Notes under the pieces: generated by a model
Databases searched by the model: none
Told to the model about the DNA's origin: nothing
What the model saw: the letters and a program-made list of their open reading frames with translations, nothing else
Program-made: the position numbers and the translations under genes
Source of the DNA: Clostridiaceae bacterium
Lineage (GTDB): Bacteria; Bacillota_A; Clostridia; Clostridiales; Clostridiaceae
Direction of reading: 5' to 3'
Length of the DNA stretch: 38,863 bases
Assembly: GCA_029256485.1 (NCBI GenBank)
Contig: JAQSXU010000046.1
Coordinates: 1 to 38,863 of the forward strand
Shown: positions 26,007-34,854 of the stretch, one piece after another
How the letters are laid out: each line of letters opens with the position of its first letter
How positions within the stretch are numbered: position 1 is the stretch's first letter

Positions 26007-26471
26007 ATGTTAGAAGGAAAAAAAGTTATTGCTATAGGAGACAGAGATGGTATTCCAGGACCAGCCATCGAAGCCTGTGTTAAGAGCGCAGGAGCAGAAG
26101 TAATTTTTGCATCAACAGAATGCTTTGTTTGAACAGCCGCAGGAGCTATGGATCTGGAGATCCAACAAAGAGTAAAAGACTTAACAGAAAAACATGGTGC
26201 AGAAAACATAGTTGTTGTATTAGGAGGAGCAGAGGCTGAAGCTTCAGGACTTTCTGCAGAAACAGTGGCTGCAGGAGATCCAACTTATGCCGGTCCTTTA
26301 GCAGGAATAGCATTGGCACTTCCAGTTTATCATATGGTAGAACCAGAAATAAAAGATGAATGTGACGCATCCGTTTATGATGAACAGTGTGGAATGATGG
26401 AAATGGTTCTAGATGTAGATGCAATCATTGCTGAAGTTAAGACTATAAGAGATCAATATTCCAAACTATAA
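26007..26471 (+). CDS. grdA: Glycine reductase selenoprotein A (Sec-containing)
   Basis: A 154-residue small redox selenoprotein. An in-frame TGA at 26130-26132 encodes Sec42 in the hallmark [13 protein letters not shown], with Cys39 as redox partner. Reading through gives one continuous frame from ATG 26007 (SD AAGGAGGA) to TAA 26471, including [18 protein letters not shown] and the [17 protein letters not shown] region. It carries the carboxymethyl selenoether from protein B to protein C and is re-reduced by TrxA. Read naively, the gene would appear as two fragments. selA, selB, selC and selD are not in this window. Confidence 0.97.
26130..26164 (+). promoter_or_regulatory. grdA UGA codon and candidate bacterial SECIS hairpin
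   Basis: The UGA at 26130-26132 is followed 16 nt later by a hairpin TGGATC (26149-26154), loop TGGA, GATCCA (26159-26164). Bacterial SECIS elements sit just after the UGA inside the coding region. The fold was found by eye. Confidence 0.65.
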
Positions 26472-26512
26472 ATCACTGATTAACTAGAAAAATACCAAAA
26501 GGGGTGAAACAG

Positions 26513-27817
26513 TTGATAAGAGTAGTTCATTATATAAACCAGTTCTACGCTGGTATAGGTGGAGAAGACAAGGCTGATTACAAACCAGAGGTTAGAGAGG
26601 GATTTGTAGGGCCTGGTATGGGTTTAAACGGCCTTTTTAAAGGGCAGGCACAGATAGTTGCAACTGTAATTTGCGGAGATTCATATTTTAACGAAAATAT
26701 AGAAGAAGCCAAAACAGAAATACTTGAAATGATTAAAAAGTATAATCCAGATGTTTTCATTGCTGGACCAGCATTTAATGCAGGAAGATATGGAGTTGCT
26801 TGTGGAACAATTGCAAAAGAAGTGGAGGAAAAATTAAACATACCAGTATTAACTGCAATGTATAAGGAAAATCCTGGAGTGGATTTATACAAAAAATATT
26901 TGTACATTATTGAAACAAGAAATAGTGCTGTGGGAATGAGAGATGCACTTCCAAAAATTGCGAACTTTGCAATTAAACTGGGTAAAGGAGAAACTATTTC
27001 AGATCCTATTACCGAGGGGTATATAGAAAGAGGCATAAGAAAGAATTATTTTGCAAATGAAAGAGGCTCAAAAAGAGCAGTAGATATGCTGATTAAGAAA
27101 CTTAAAAATGATGAGTTTGTAACTGAATTCAAAATGCCTGTATTTGATAGGGTGGATCCAAATCCAGCAGTACCCGATATTTCAAAGGCTAAAGTTGCTT
27201 TAGTTACTTCAGGTGGAATAGTACCTAAAGGTAATCCAGATCATATTGAATCATCAAGTGCTTCTAAATATGGTAAATATGATATTGACGGCGTTATGGA
27301 TTTAACAGAGAAAACCTATGAAACAGCCCACGGTGGATATGATCCAACTTATGCTAATGCTGATGCTGATAGGGTACTTCCTGTAGATGTTCTTAGACAG
27401 ATGGAGATGGAAGGAAAAATAGGTTCTCTCCATAGATATTACTATGCTACAGTTGGTAATGGTACAGCAGTTGCATCAGCAAAAAAATTTGGCGAAGAAA
27501 TTGTTAAAGAGTTAATTGCTGATGGAGTAAATGCAGTTATATTAACGTCTACTTGAGGAACCTGTACACGTTGCGGAGCAACGTTAGTTAAAGAAATTGA
27601 ACGTGGAGGACTTCCAGTAGTTCATATGTGTACAGTAGTTCCAATATCTCTTACTGTTGGCGCTAACAGAATAGTGCCAACTATAGCAATACCTCACCCT
27701 CTTGGTAATCCTTCATTGGAGAAAAAGGATGAGTTTGAGTTGAGATATAAATTGGTGGAAAAAGCAATAAAAGCTTTAGAAACACCAGTGGACGGCCAGA
27801 CAGTATTTGATAAGTAA
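26513..27817 (+). CDS. grdB: Glycine reductase component B selenoprotein GrdB
   Basis: A 434-residue selenoprotein subunit of protein B, the glycine-specific substrate-activating enzyme. An in-frame TGA at 27554-27556 encodes Sec348 in TST-U-GTCTRCGATLVKE, with Cys351 and Cys354 nearby. The frame then continues to TAA 27817. TTG 26513 (MIRVVHYINQFYAGIGGEDKAD) fits AGGGGTG 6 nt upstream. The Sec attacks the Schiff base formed on GrdE so that the carboxymethyl group goes to GrdA. Close paralogues act on sarcosine or betaine; the glycine riboswitch and operon order favour glycine. Confidence 0.96.
27554..27584 (+). promoter_or_regulatory. grdB UGA codon and candidate bacterial SECIS hairpin
   Basis: After the UGA (27554-27556) there are 11 nt and then a perfect 7-bp hairpin: ACGTTGC (27568-27574), loop GGA, GCAACGT (27578-27584). 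The 11-nt distance equals that of the E. coli fdhF upper stem-loop. Confidence 0.7.
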
Positions 27818-27838
27818 TTAAATACTATAAGAATTTTT

Positions 27839-27943
27839 TATATAGAAAGTAAATATCTAATCACATTGAGCAGTCCCATAAGTCCTTGAAAATTGGATCT
27901 TTTGTGACTGCTCAATGTGAAGATACTTATTACTTTCTATATA
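27839..27943 (+). repeat. Long (about 105 nt) hairpin between grdB and grdC
   Basis: Two perfect 14-bp stems are nested: 27839-27852 with 27930-27943 (TATATAGAAAGTAA arm), and 27862-27875 with 27906-27919 (CACATTGAGCAGTC arm). The joining region pairs partly (ATATCT/AGATA), and the loop holds AAG-TCC/GGA-T-CTT. No T-run follows. The 224-bp gap has no ORF. It may be a small non-autonomous mobile element, an attenuator or an mRNA stability element. Confidence 0.85.
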
Positions 27944-27967
27944 GCTTATTTAATAAAATTAATAAAT

Positions 27968-28019
27968 GATAATTGATAAATTTTAAAGTTGTCAATTATC
28001 AATTGTTAATTGCTAATTA
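27968..28019 (+). repeat. Inverted repeat and heptamer series upstream of grdC
   Basis: GATAATTGA (27968-27976) pairs with TCAATTATC (27992-28000). Overlapping this, heptamers CAATTAT, CAATTGT, TAATTGC, TAATTAA run one after another, like the YAACTNN series between kbl and tdh. Confidence 0.6.
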
Positions 28020-28041
28020 AAGTTTTAGGAGGTACAGATCT

Positions 28042-29577
28042 ATGAGCTTTCCAGTTATAAAAAATGCAGCCTATATTTTAATCAATACTCCAGATATGGT
28101 GATACATAATGGGACAACACAGACTTTAGAAAGAACAGCAAATTCACAATCAGAGTATTTAAAGGAATTACCAAGACATTTAAGAAAATTTGATGATGTA
28201 GTATCTTATGCTCCAAATCAGACTTATATAGGAAATATAACACCTGAACAATTAGGACAAATTGAAAGACCATGGCATAGTAGCAAGGTAGAAGGTGCCA
28301 ATAGATTTGGAGAATTTGGCGAAATAATGCCTCAGGAAGAATTTTACGGATTATTAAAAGTATCAGATGTATTTGGACTTGTTCTTCTTGCTAAAGATTT
28401 TACAAAATCCGTTAAAGAAAGATTTATGGCTCATCCATTACTAAATGTTAAGATAGATGCACTGGGAGAAGGGGAAGAATCAGAAACAATAGAAAATTTA
28501 GTTTCCAATAGTATTGCTGAAGGATTGTATGAAGGGGAAAGACTAATTGGATGTGTAAAAAGAGCTCATGAATTTGATATAAATCTTTCCTCTCATACTA
28601 TGCTTGAAAATTTAGTAGTAAAGGCATCTGGAGTGTTATCATTAATGCATTTGATGAAAAAGACAGGCATAGATGCAAATGATGTAGATTATCTAATTGA
28701 ATGCTCTGAGGAAGCCATTGGTGATATGAACCAGAGGGGCGGAGGAAATATAGCAAAAGCTTGTGGAGAAATTGCTGGCATTAAAGGTGCCACAGGAATT
28801 GATATGAGAGGATTTTGTGCTGGACCTTCTCATGCAATTATAAATGCTTCTGCATTGGTGAAGTCAGGAATATATAAAAATGTAATTGTCTTCGCTGGTG
28901 GATGTACAGCAAAATTAGGCATGAATGGGAAAGACCATGTTAAAAAGGAATTACCTGTATTGGAGGATTGCCTTGGAGGTTTTGCAATATTAATTTCTGA
29001 AAATGATGGAGTAAGTCCAGTATTAAGGACAGATATTATTGGAAGACATACTATAGCACATGGTGCAGCACCACAGGCAGTAATACAAGCTTTGGTGTCC
29101 GAACCACTTGGAAGAAATGGAATGAAGATAACTGATGTTAATAAATATGCACCAGAAATGCAAAATCCGGATATAACTGAGCCTGCTGGTGCAGGAGATG
29201 TTCCAACACAGAATTATAAAATGATAGGTGCTTTGGCTGTTAAAACTGGACAGTTAGATAGAAAAGAATTACCCAACTTTGTAAAACAGCATGGATACCC
29301 AGGGTTTGCTCCAACTCAGGGGCACATACCTTCTGGAGTGCCAATAGTTGGACATGGAATTAATCATATTAAAGATGGCACATTAGAGAACTTTATGATA
29401 ATTGGAAAAGGAAGTTTATTCTTGGGAAGAATGACTAATTTGTTTGATGGTGTATCTATTTTAGTTGAAAAAAATAAAGGAATAGTAGATGAAGTACCAG
29501 CAGTGTCAAAAGATGAAATAAAAAATATGATTGCTGACGAGTTTAAAAAATTTGCAAATCAGCTTTTAAATGAATAG
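28042..29577 (+). CDS. grdC: Glycine reductase component C, beta subunit GrdC
   Basis: A 511-residue protein of the ketoacyl-synthase-like thiolase fold. FPVIKNAAYILINTPDMVIHNGTTQTLER at the N-terminus, the active-site-like GFCAGPSHAIINASALVKSG, FAGGCTAKLGMNGKDHVKKELPVLEDCLGG and PTQGHIPSGVPIVGHG are typical of GrdC. Together with GrdD it forms protein C, which releases acetyl phosphate from the carboxymethyl-selenocysteine of GrdA. SD AGGAGG precedes the ATG. The long hairpin upstream may set its expression relative to grdAB. Confidence 0.94.
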   Translation: MSFPVIKNAAYILINTPDMVIHNGTTQTLERTANSQSEYLKELPRHLRKFDDVVSYAPNQTYIGNITPEQLGQIERPWHSSKVEGANRFGEFGEIMPQEEFYGLLKVSDVFGLVLLAKDFTKSVKERFMAHPLLNVKIDALGEGEESETIENLVSNSIAEGLYEGERLIGCVKRAHEFDINLSSHTMLENLVVKASGVLSLMHLMKKTGIDANDVDYLIECSEEAIGDMNQRGGGNIAKACGEIAGIKGATGIDMRGFCAGPSHAIINASALVKSGIYKNVIVFAGGCTAKLGMNGKDHVKKELPVLEDCLGGFAILISENDGVSPVLRTDIIGRHTIAHGAAPQAVIQALVSEPLGRNGMKITDVNKYAPEMQNPDITEPAGAGDVPTQNYKMIGALAVKTGQLDRKELPNFVKQHGYPGFAPTQGHIPSGVPIVGHGINHIKDGTLENFMIIGKGSLFLGRMTNLFDGVSILVEKNKGIVDEVPAVSKDEIKNMIADEFKKFANQLLNE

Positions 29578-29591
29578 TTGGGGTGATTTTA

Positions 29592-30746
29592 ATGGATCAA
29601 ACTAAAAAACTAATTGGGGAAGTGTTTAGTGATATTGCAGATGGCATAAAAAGTGGAAGTTTTGGTAAAAGGGTAAAAATAGGGTTAACCACATTTGGTA
29701 CTGAACATGGAATAGAAGAAATGGTAAAGGCTGCAACTCTTGCAAAAAATAAATATGGTGATTTTGATATAGTTCTAATAGGGCCTAAAGCGCAGTGTGA
29801 TTTCAGCGTAATTGAAGTATCAGATGCTGAAGAAGGTCATAGAAAAATGGTGGAAATGCTAGATAAAAAAGAAATAGATGGATGTGTAACTCAGCATTTT
29901 GATTTCCCTATTGGGGTTTCAACCATTGGAAAGGTAATGACACCTGGACTTGGGAAAGAAATGTTTATAGCAACAACTACTGGAACAAGTGCAACAAACA
30001 GAGTGGAGGCAATGGTGATAAATACCATTGATGGTATTACCGCAGCTAAAGCTAATGGCATAGAAAATCCATCAATTGGCATACTAAATTTAGATGGTGC
30101 CAGAGGGGTTGAAAGAGCTCTAATTGAGTTAGATAAAAATGGATATCCAATTAATTTTTCAAATTCACTAAGGGCTGATGGCGGAGCAGTTATGAGAGGA
30201 AATGATTTACTTGCAGGAACGCCAGATGTAATGGTATGCGATTCTTTAACCGGCAATCTGTTAATTAAGATTTTTTCTTCCTATACTACCGGAGGAGATT
30301 ACGAAACCATTGGTGCAGGTTATGGACCAGGAGTAGGAGAAGGCTATGATAAAATAATAAATATTATTTCCAGGGCTTCAGGAGCACCTCTAATTTGTGA
30401 AGCCTTGAGATTTTGCAGCATTTGCTGCAAAAACAATCTGGTGAAAACTGCTGAAGGAGAATTTAAAAAAGCAAATGAGCATGGATTAAAGAACATACTT
30501 AATAAAATACTATCAAAGCAGGCTCCAAAAGCAAATAGTGAGGAAATAAAAATACCACCTAAAAAAGTTGTGACTTATGACATACTTGGAATAGATATAT
30601 TGGAGCTGGAAAACTGCTGTAAACTTTTATGGTCAAAGGGAATTTATTCAGAAAGCGGAATGGGATGTACAGGACCAGTAGTGTTGGTAAATGATGAAGA
30701 CGGAGAAAATGCACTTGAGATTTTAAAAGAAGCAGGATATAAATAA
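29592..30746 (+). CDS. grdD: Glycine reductase component C, alpha subunit GrdD
   Basis: A 384-residue PlsX-like protein. The C-terminal motif GMGCTGPVVLVNDED holds Cys359, the residue known to carry the acetyl thioester in GrdD of Clostridium litorale; its position matches when translation starts at ATG 29592. That start has GGGGTGA 5 nt upstream, and the in-frame GTG 29583 lies within the SD. It transfers the acetyl group to phosphate, giving acetyl phosphate for ATP synthesis. It is the last grd gene; no strong terminator is seen behind it. Confidence 0.94.
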   Translation: MDQTKKLIGEVFSDIADGIKSGSFGKRVKIGLTTFGTEHGIEEMVKAATLAKNKYGDFDIVLIGPKAQCDFSVIEVSDAEEGHRKMVEMLDKKEIDGCVTQHFDFPIGVSTIGKVMTPGLGKEMFIATTTGTSATNRVEAMVINTIDGITAAKANGIENPSIGILNLDGARGVERALIELDKNGYPINFSNSLRADGGAVMRGNDLLAGTPDVMVCDSLTGNLLIKIFSSYTTGGDYETIGAGYGPGVGEGYDKIINIISRASGAPLICEALRFCSICCKNNLVKTAEGEFKKANEHGLKNILNKILSKQAPKANSEEIKIPPKKVVTYDILGIDILELENCCKLLWSKGIYSESGMGCTGPVVLVNDEDGENALEILKEAGYK

Positions 30747-30924
30747 ATTTTAAAGCAAATAGTTCTTTTTCATTAACTTTACTAATAGCTATATAGTATG
30801 GTATTAAAAAAGCATTTCTTAAAATTTTAGACTTTAAAGGATAAAAAAAGAAGGATATTTCAACAATTTGTAGAATTCTATAATGCTGAAAGAATTTCGA
30901 ATATATTTTAGGAGGGGAACTTTA

Positions 30925-32064
30925 ATGAATAAAAAAAGAGTAGTTGCTCTAGTTGCAGCTTCAATAATGACAATATCATTATTTGCTGGATGTGGAAGCA
31001 AAACAACAACACCTAGTACAGATTCTTCAAAAACAACAGAGAAAAAAATAAAAGTAGGTCTTTCAACTGATGAAGGTGGATTAAACGATAAATCATTTAA
31101 TCAATCAGCAGACACAGGAATAAAGAAAGCAGTAAAAGAATTTGGTGTTGATTACAAAGCTATTGAATCAAAACAAAAAGAAGATTACGAAGCTAACCTT
31201 GATGCACTTGTTGCAAATGGTGATGATTTAACTTTTGGTGTAGGATTCCAAATGGAAACAGCTATGGAGAATAAAGCAAAGCAGTACACTGATAAGAAAT
31301 TTGCATTAATAGATTCAGCTGCTTATGAAGATCCTAATGCTACAAATCCAGTTCAATTAAAAAATGTTGAATCTATTATGTTTAAAGAAAATGAAGGCTC
31401 ATTCTTAGTTGGTGTTATCGCTGGTAAAATGACTAAGACAAATAAAATTGGATTTATTGGTGGTAAAGACTTTGCTTTAATTAACAAGTTTGAAGCAGGT
31501 TTTGCTGCAGGAGTTAAATCTGTTAACCCAGAAGCTGCAAAAGGATTAATTAGTTCTGATGGAAAAGCATTAGGAACAATGGTTAAATATGCTGACAGCT
31601 TCAATGATACAAACAAGGGTTATGAATTAGCTAAATCATTATATGGCGCTGGATGCGATGTTGTTTACCATGCTGCCGGCGGTGTTGGTATTGGATTGTT
31701 TAAAGCTGCAAAAGAACTTAAAGATTCAGGAAAATCAGTTTGGGCTATAGGTGTTGATATGGATCAGGCTGTTTCAGTTCCAGATTACGCAAGCGTAATC
31801 TTAACAAGTATGGTTAAGAGAGTTGACGTTGGTACTTACCAAGCAGTTAAAGATGTTAAAGATGGAAAATTCCAAGGCGGAAAAATTGTTGAACTTGGAT
31901 TAAAAGAAGACGGTGTAGGCGTAGCTCCATCATCTGATAAGAACGTTCCTAAAGATATTTTAGATTTAGTTACAAAATACTCTGATGCAGTTAAAAGCGG
32001 AAGCATAAAAGTTCCAGCTGCAAGAGCTGATGTCCTAACTTTCACAGCTCCAGAGGTAAAATAA
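30925..32064 (+). CDS. BMP-family nucleoside-binding lipoprotein (ABC transporter)
   Basis: A 379-residue lipoprotein. The signal peptide ends in the lipobox SLFAGC with the lipidated Cys at residue 23, followed by a Ser/Thr linker. The mature part is a Bmp/PnrA-type periplasmic-binding fold (VGLSTDEGGLNDKSFNQSADTGIKKA, FIGGKDFALINKFEAGFAAGVKSVNP, DVVYHAAGGVGIGLFKAA, AIGVDMDQ). Such proteins bind purine nucleosides. ATG 30925 has the SD GGAGGGG. A terminator separates it from the ATPase gene, which fits high expression of the binding protein. Confidence 0.9.
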   Translation: MNKKRVVALVAASIMTISLFAGCGSKTTTPSTDSSKTTEKKIKVGLSTDEGGLNDKSFNQSADTGIKKAVKEFGVDYKAIESKQKEDYEANLDALVANGDDLTFGVGFQMETAMENKAKQYTDKKFALIDSAAYEDPNATNPVQLKNVESIMFKENEGSFLVGVIAGKMTKTNKIGFIGGKDFALINKFEAGFAAGVKSVNPEAAKGLISSDGKALGTMVKYADSFNDTNKGYELAKSLYGAGCDVVYHAAGGVGIGLFKAAKELKDSGKSVWAIGVDMDQAVSVPDYASVILTSMVKRVDVGTYQAVKDVKDGKFQGGKIVELGLKEDGVGVAPSSDKNVPKDILDLVTKYSDAVKSGSIKVPAARADVLTFTAPEVK

Positions 32065-32101
32065 AACTTTTAAAAAGCTCAATTTAGGTATATAATATAT
32101 T

Positions 32102-32134
32102 AAGCTAGATGTAATAAAACATCTAGCTTTTTAT
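32102..32134 (+). terminator. Terminator between the BMP lipoprotein and ABC ATPase genes
   Basis: AAGCTAGATGT (32102-32112) pairs perfectly with ACATCTAGCTT (32119-32129), loop AATAAA, followed by TTTTAT. It likely reduces readthrough into the transporter genes. Confidence 0.9.
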
Positions 32135-32163
32135 AACATAAGGACTGATAATTTCTAGAATAT

Positions 32164-32213
32164 GGGGGAGGAGGCACTGGTTACAAAATTTATGGCAACC
32201 AGAATTACACATG
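32164..32213 (+). promoter_or_regulatory. Distant SD with hairpin before the ABC ATPase start
   Basis: The only SD, GGGGGAGGAGG (32164-32174), is 36 nt before ATG 32211, far beyond normal spacing. Between them CTGGTT (32177-32182) can pair with AACCAG (32197-32202). Folding would leave about 10 nt between SD and ATG. Confidence 0.55.
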
Positions 32214-33752
32214 GAGAAAGTAATTGAAATGAAGGGCATAACCAAAATATTCCCTGGAACTATAGCAAATGACAATGTAGACTTTGAGCTATTGAGGGGA
32301 GAAACCCATGTACTGCTAGGTGAAAATGGAGCAGGTAAAACAACATTAATGAACGTATTGTACGGTTTGTACCAGCCTGAAAAAGGGGAAATTTACGTAA
32401 ACGGTAAACTAACTAAAATAACAAACCCAAATGATGCAATTAAATTGGGAATAGGTATGGTGCATCAACATTTTATGTTAGTTCATAACTTTACTGTAGC
32501 GGAAAACATTGTTTTAGGTTCCGAACCTAAAAAGGGAATTCAAATAGATATGAAAAAAGCCATAGAAAACGTACATGAAATTGCTAATAAATATGGATTT
32601 CATATAGACCCAAATGCAATAATTGAAGATATTTCTGTTGGACAACAGCAAAAGGTAGAAATATTAAAAGCATTATATAGAGGTGCTGAAATATTAATAC
32701 TTGATGAACCAACAGCAGTTTTAACTCCTCAGGAGATTGATGAACTTGGTATTATAATTAATAATTTAGTAAGTGAAGGAAAATCCATAATATTAATTAC
32801 CCATAAATTAAAAGAAGTTATGAAAATGAGTGACAGGGTAACTATTATAAGAAGAGGTAAGGTTACAGGAACACTGAAGACAAAAAAGTCCAGCATAGAT
32901 GAGTTAGCTGAACTAATGGTAGGAAGAAAAGTAAATTTAACAGTAAACAAAAAGCCAATGAATGCTGGAGAAGAAATCTTACAAGTGGAAAATTTAGTAG
33001 CTAGGGATCATAGAGGATTACCTGCAGTTAACGGTGTTAATTTATCTATAAGATCAGGCGAAATATTGGGTATTGCAGGTGTAGATGGAAATGGACAAAC
33101 TGAATTTGTAGAAGTACTTACAGGACTTAGAAAACCTGAAAGCGGAAGCATAAAATTAAACGGTAAGGATATATTCGGGGAAAATCCAAGAGAAATTATT
33201 GAAAGTGGAATTGGACATATCCCTGAAGATAGACATAAAAGAGGGTTAGTATTAAGTTTCTCATTATTTGAAAACTCAGTTATGGGTTTTCATCATAAAA
33301 AACCATTTTCTAATAATATAGTAATGAATTATGGTGAAATAAGAAAACACTGTAAGCAGCTTATAGAAGAATTTGATATAAGAACACCAAATGATGAGGT
33401 TAGCGCAGCTTCACTTTCAGGAGGAAATCAGCAGAAACTTATTGCCGCCAGGGAAATTGCAAAGGATCCAGAAATATTAATAGCTGCTCAACCAACCAGG
33501 GGACTTGATGTAGGTGCAATTGAGTATATACATAAAAGACTTGTCCAAGAAAGGGATAAAGGGAAAGCAGTATTACTTGTGTCCTTAGAGTTAGATGAAA
33601 TAATGGCATTATCAGATAGAATTGCTGTTATGTATGATGGAAAGGTAGTTACAATTTTAGATAGAAAAGACGCCACGGAGCTTAAACTTGGTGTTTTAAT
33701 GGCTGGCGGAACTTTAGAGGAAGCAGAAAAAGGGGTGAAGAGCAATGGCTAA
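32211..33752 (+). CDS. ABC transporter ATP-binding protein, nucleoside type (two NBDs)
   Basis: A 513-residue protein with two ATPase domains in tandem, as in sugar and nucleoside ABC importers (RbsA/YufO-like). NBD1 has Walker A GENGAGKT (37-44), signature SVGQQQKVEIL and Walker B ILILDEPTAVL. NBD2 has a degenerate Walker A (GVDGNGQTE, lysine replaced by glutamine), signature LSGGNQQK and AAQPTRGLDVG in place of a typical Walker B, which is normal for this family. It energises uptake with the two permeases that follow; its end overlaps the first permease by 8 nt. An alternative start is ATG 32229. Confidence 0.92.
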   Translation: MEKVIEMKGITKIFPGTIANDNVDFELLRGETHVLLGENGAGKTTLMNVLYGLYQPEKGEIYVNGKLTKITNPNDAIKLGIGMVHQHFMLVHNFTVAENIVLGSEPKKGIQIDMKKAIENVHEIANKYGFHIDPNAIIEDISVGQQQKVEILKALYRGAEILILDEPTAVLTPQEIDELGIIINNLVSEGKSIILITHKLKEVMKMSDRVTIIRRGKVTGTLKTKKSSIDELAELMVGRKVNLTVNKKPMNAGEEILQVENLVARDHRGLPAVNGVNLSIRSGEILGIAGVDGNGQTEFVEVLTGLRKPESGSIKLNGKDIFGENPREIIESGIGHIPEDRHKRGLVLSFSLFENSVMGFHHKKPFSNNIVMNYGEIRKHCKQLIEEFDIRTPNDEVSAASLSGGNQQKLIAAREIAKDPEILIAAQPTRGLDVGAIEYIHKRLVQERDKGKAVLLVSLELDEIMALSDRIAVMYDGKVVTILDRKDATELKLGVLMAGGTLEEAEKGVKSNG

Positions 33753-34854
33753 GGAACAAAATAAAAAAAATACTGTTTCTGAATCTATAATTAATGGATT
33801 AAGGAGCGTTGCTTTTCCAATATTAGCAATAGTAGTTGCAGTTTTTGTATCTGTGTTTTTTGTCTTATGGGCAAAGGGATATTCAATAACTGATTACTTT
33901 ACTGCTTTAGGTGAACTTTTTAAAACTATATGGGATGGAAGTTTTGGCGACGGAAGAAAGTCACTGGAAACAATGGTTTATGTAACTCCACTTATATTTA
34001 CCGGTGTGGCTAACGCCATAGCATTTAAGTGCGGATTATTTAATATTGGAGTCGAGGGGCAGTTTGTTGCTGGAATGATGGCTGCTGCAGTTATTGGGTT
34101 AATTCCAGGACTGAACCCCATTATTCATGGAATATTAATTATTGCGGGTGGTATTATTGCAGGAGCAATATGGGCAGGAATACCAGGCTACTTAAAAGCA
34201 AAACAGGGAACTAGTGAAGTTATTAATACTATTATGATGAATTACTTGGCAATGTTCTTTGGAAATTGGATTATATTAAGATCTCCAGTTGCTGTAAAGG
34301 GAAAGGCCAGCACACCTTTAATACAAAAAAGTGCTGAGTTATTAAGATTTACTAACATTAGCAGAGCGAATATAAGTTTAATTTTTGCTGTTTTATGTGC
34401 CATATTTATGTTCTGGTTATTGTGGAAAACAACGGTTGGTTATGAAATAAGAGCTGTTGGGATAAGTCCATCTGCTGCAGAATATGGCGGCATAAGTGTG
34501 ACTAAAAATTTAATACTTGCAATGGTTTTATCTGGAGCAATTGCTGGTATTGGAGGAGCAACACACATTACAGGTGTACTGCATCAGGCTAATGATATGA
34601 TGTCTCTTCCTGGCTTTGGGTTTGATGGAATGGCTGTTGCTTTACTTGCTAAGAGTAATCCTATCGCTTGCATACCATCAGCAATTTTATTTGGAGCTTT
34701 AAACAGCAGTTCTAAAATATTACAGCTTAACGGAATACCAAAGGAAATAGTATATTTAATTCAATCTATAATAATTATATTTGTAGCTTCTGATTATATA
34801 GTTAAATACTTCTCAGAGAAGAAGAGAAAGAAGAAGGTGTTAATAAATGAGTAG
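33745..34854 (+). CDS. ABC transporter permease, nucleoside type (subunit 1)
   Basis: A 369-residue membrane protein of the branched-chain/ribose permease superfamily, with about ten hydrophobic segments. The family sequence FKCGLFNIGVEGQFVAGMMAA and the cytoplasmic coupling region IRAVGISPSAAEYGGISVTKNLILAMVLSGAIAGIGGA are clear. It pairs with the next permease to form the channel. ATG 33745 has AGGGGTGAAG upstream, and it overlaps both neighbours, indicating translational coupling. Confidence 0.9.
   Translation: MAKEQNKKNTVSESIINGLRSVAFPILAIVVAVFVSVFFVLWAKGYSITDYFTALGELFKTIWDGSFGDGRKSLETMVYVTPLIFTGVANAIAFKCGLFNIGVEGQFVAGMMAAAVIGLIPGLNPIIHGILIIAGGIIAGAIWAGIPGYLKAKQGTSEVINTIMMNYLAMFFGNWIILRSPVAVKGKASTPLIQKSAELLRFTNISRANISLIFAVLCAIFMFWLLWKTTVGYEIRAVGISPSAAEYGGISVTKNLILAMVLSGAIAGIGGATHITGVLHQANDMMSLPGFGFDGMAVALLAKSNPIACIPSAILFGALNSSSKILQLNGIPKEIVYLIQSIIIIFVASDYIVKYFSEKKRKKKVLINE

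Noticed and set aside
26130..26132. Stop codon splitting grdA, as in a pseudogene
   Set aside because: The UGA lies in the exact CxxU position of GrdA, the frame stays open to 26471, and the codon is followed by a hairpin; the operon is otherwise intact.
26578..27036. 152-codon open frame on the minus strand within grdB
   Set aside because: It lies fully inside the coding region of a well-identified gene, has no SD and shows no recognisable domain.
27554..27556. Stop codon truncating grdB
   Set aside because: The frame continues with GTCTRCGAT to 27817, as expected for the Sec-containing GrdB, so the downstream 63-codon piece is not a separate gene.
30747..30924. Purine riboswitch ahead of the BMP transporter
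   Set aside because: None of the conserved purine aptamer loops can be found in the 178-nt gap; only AT-rich DNA and the SD are seen.
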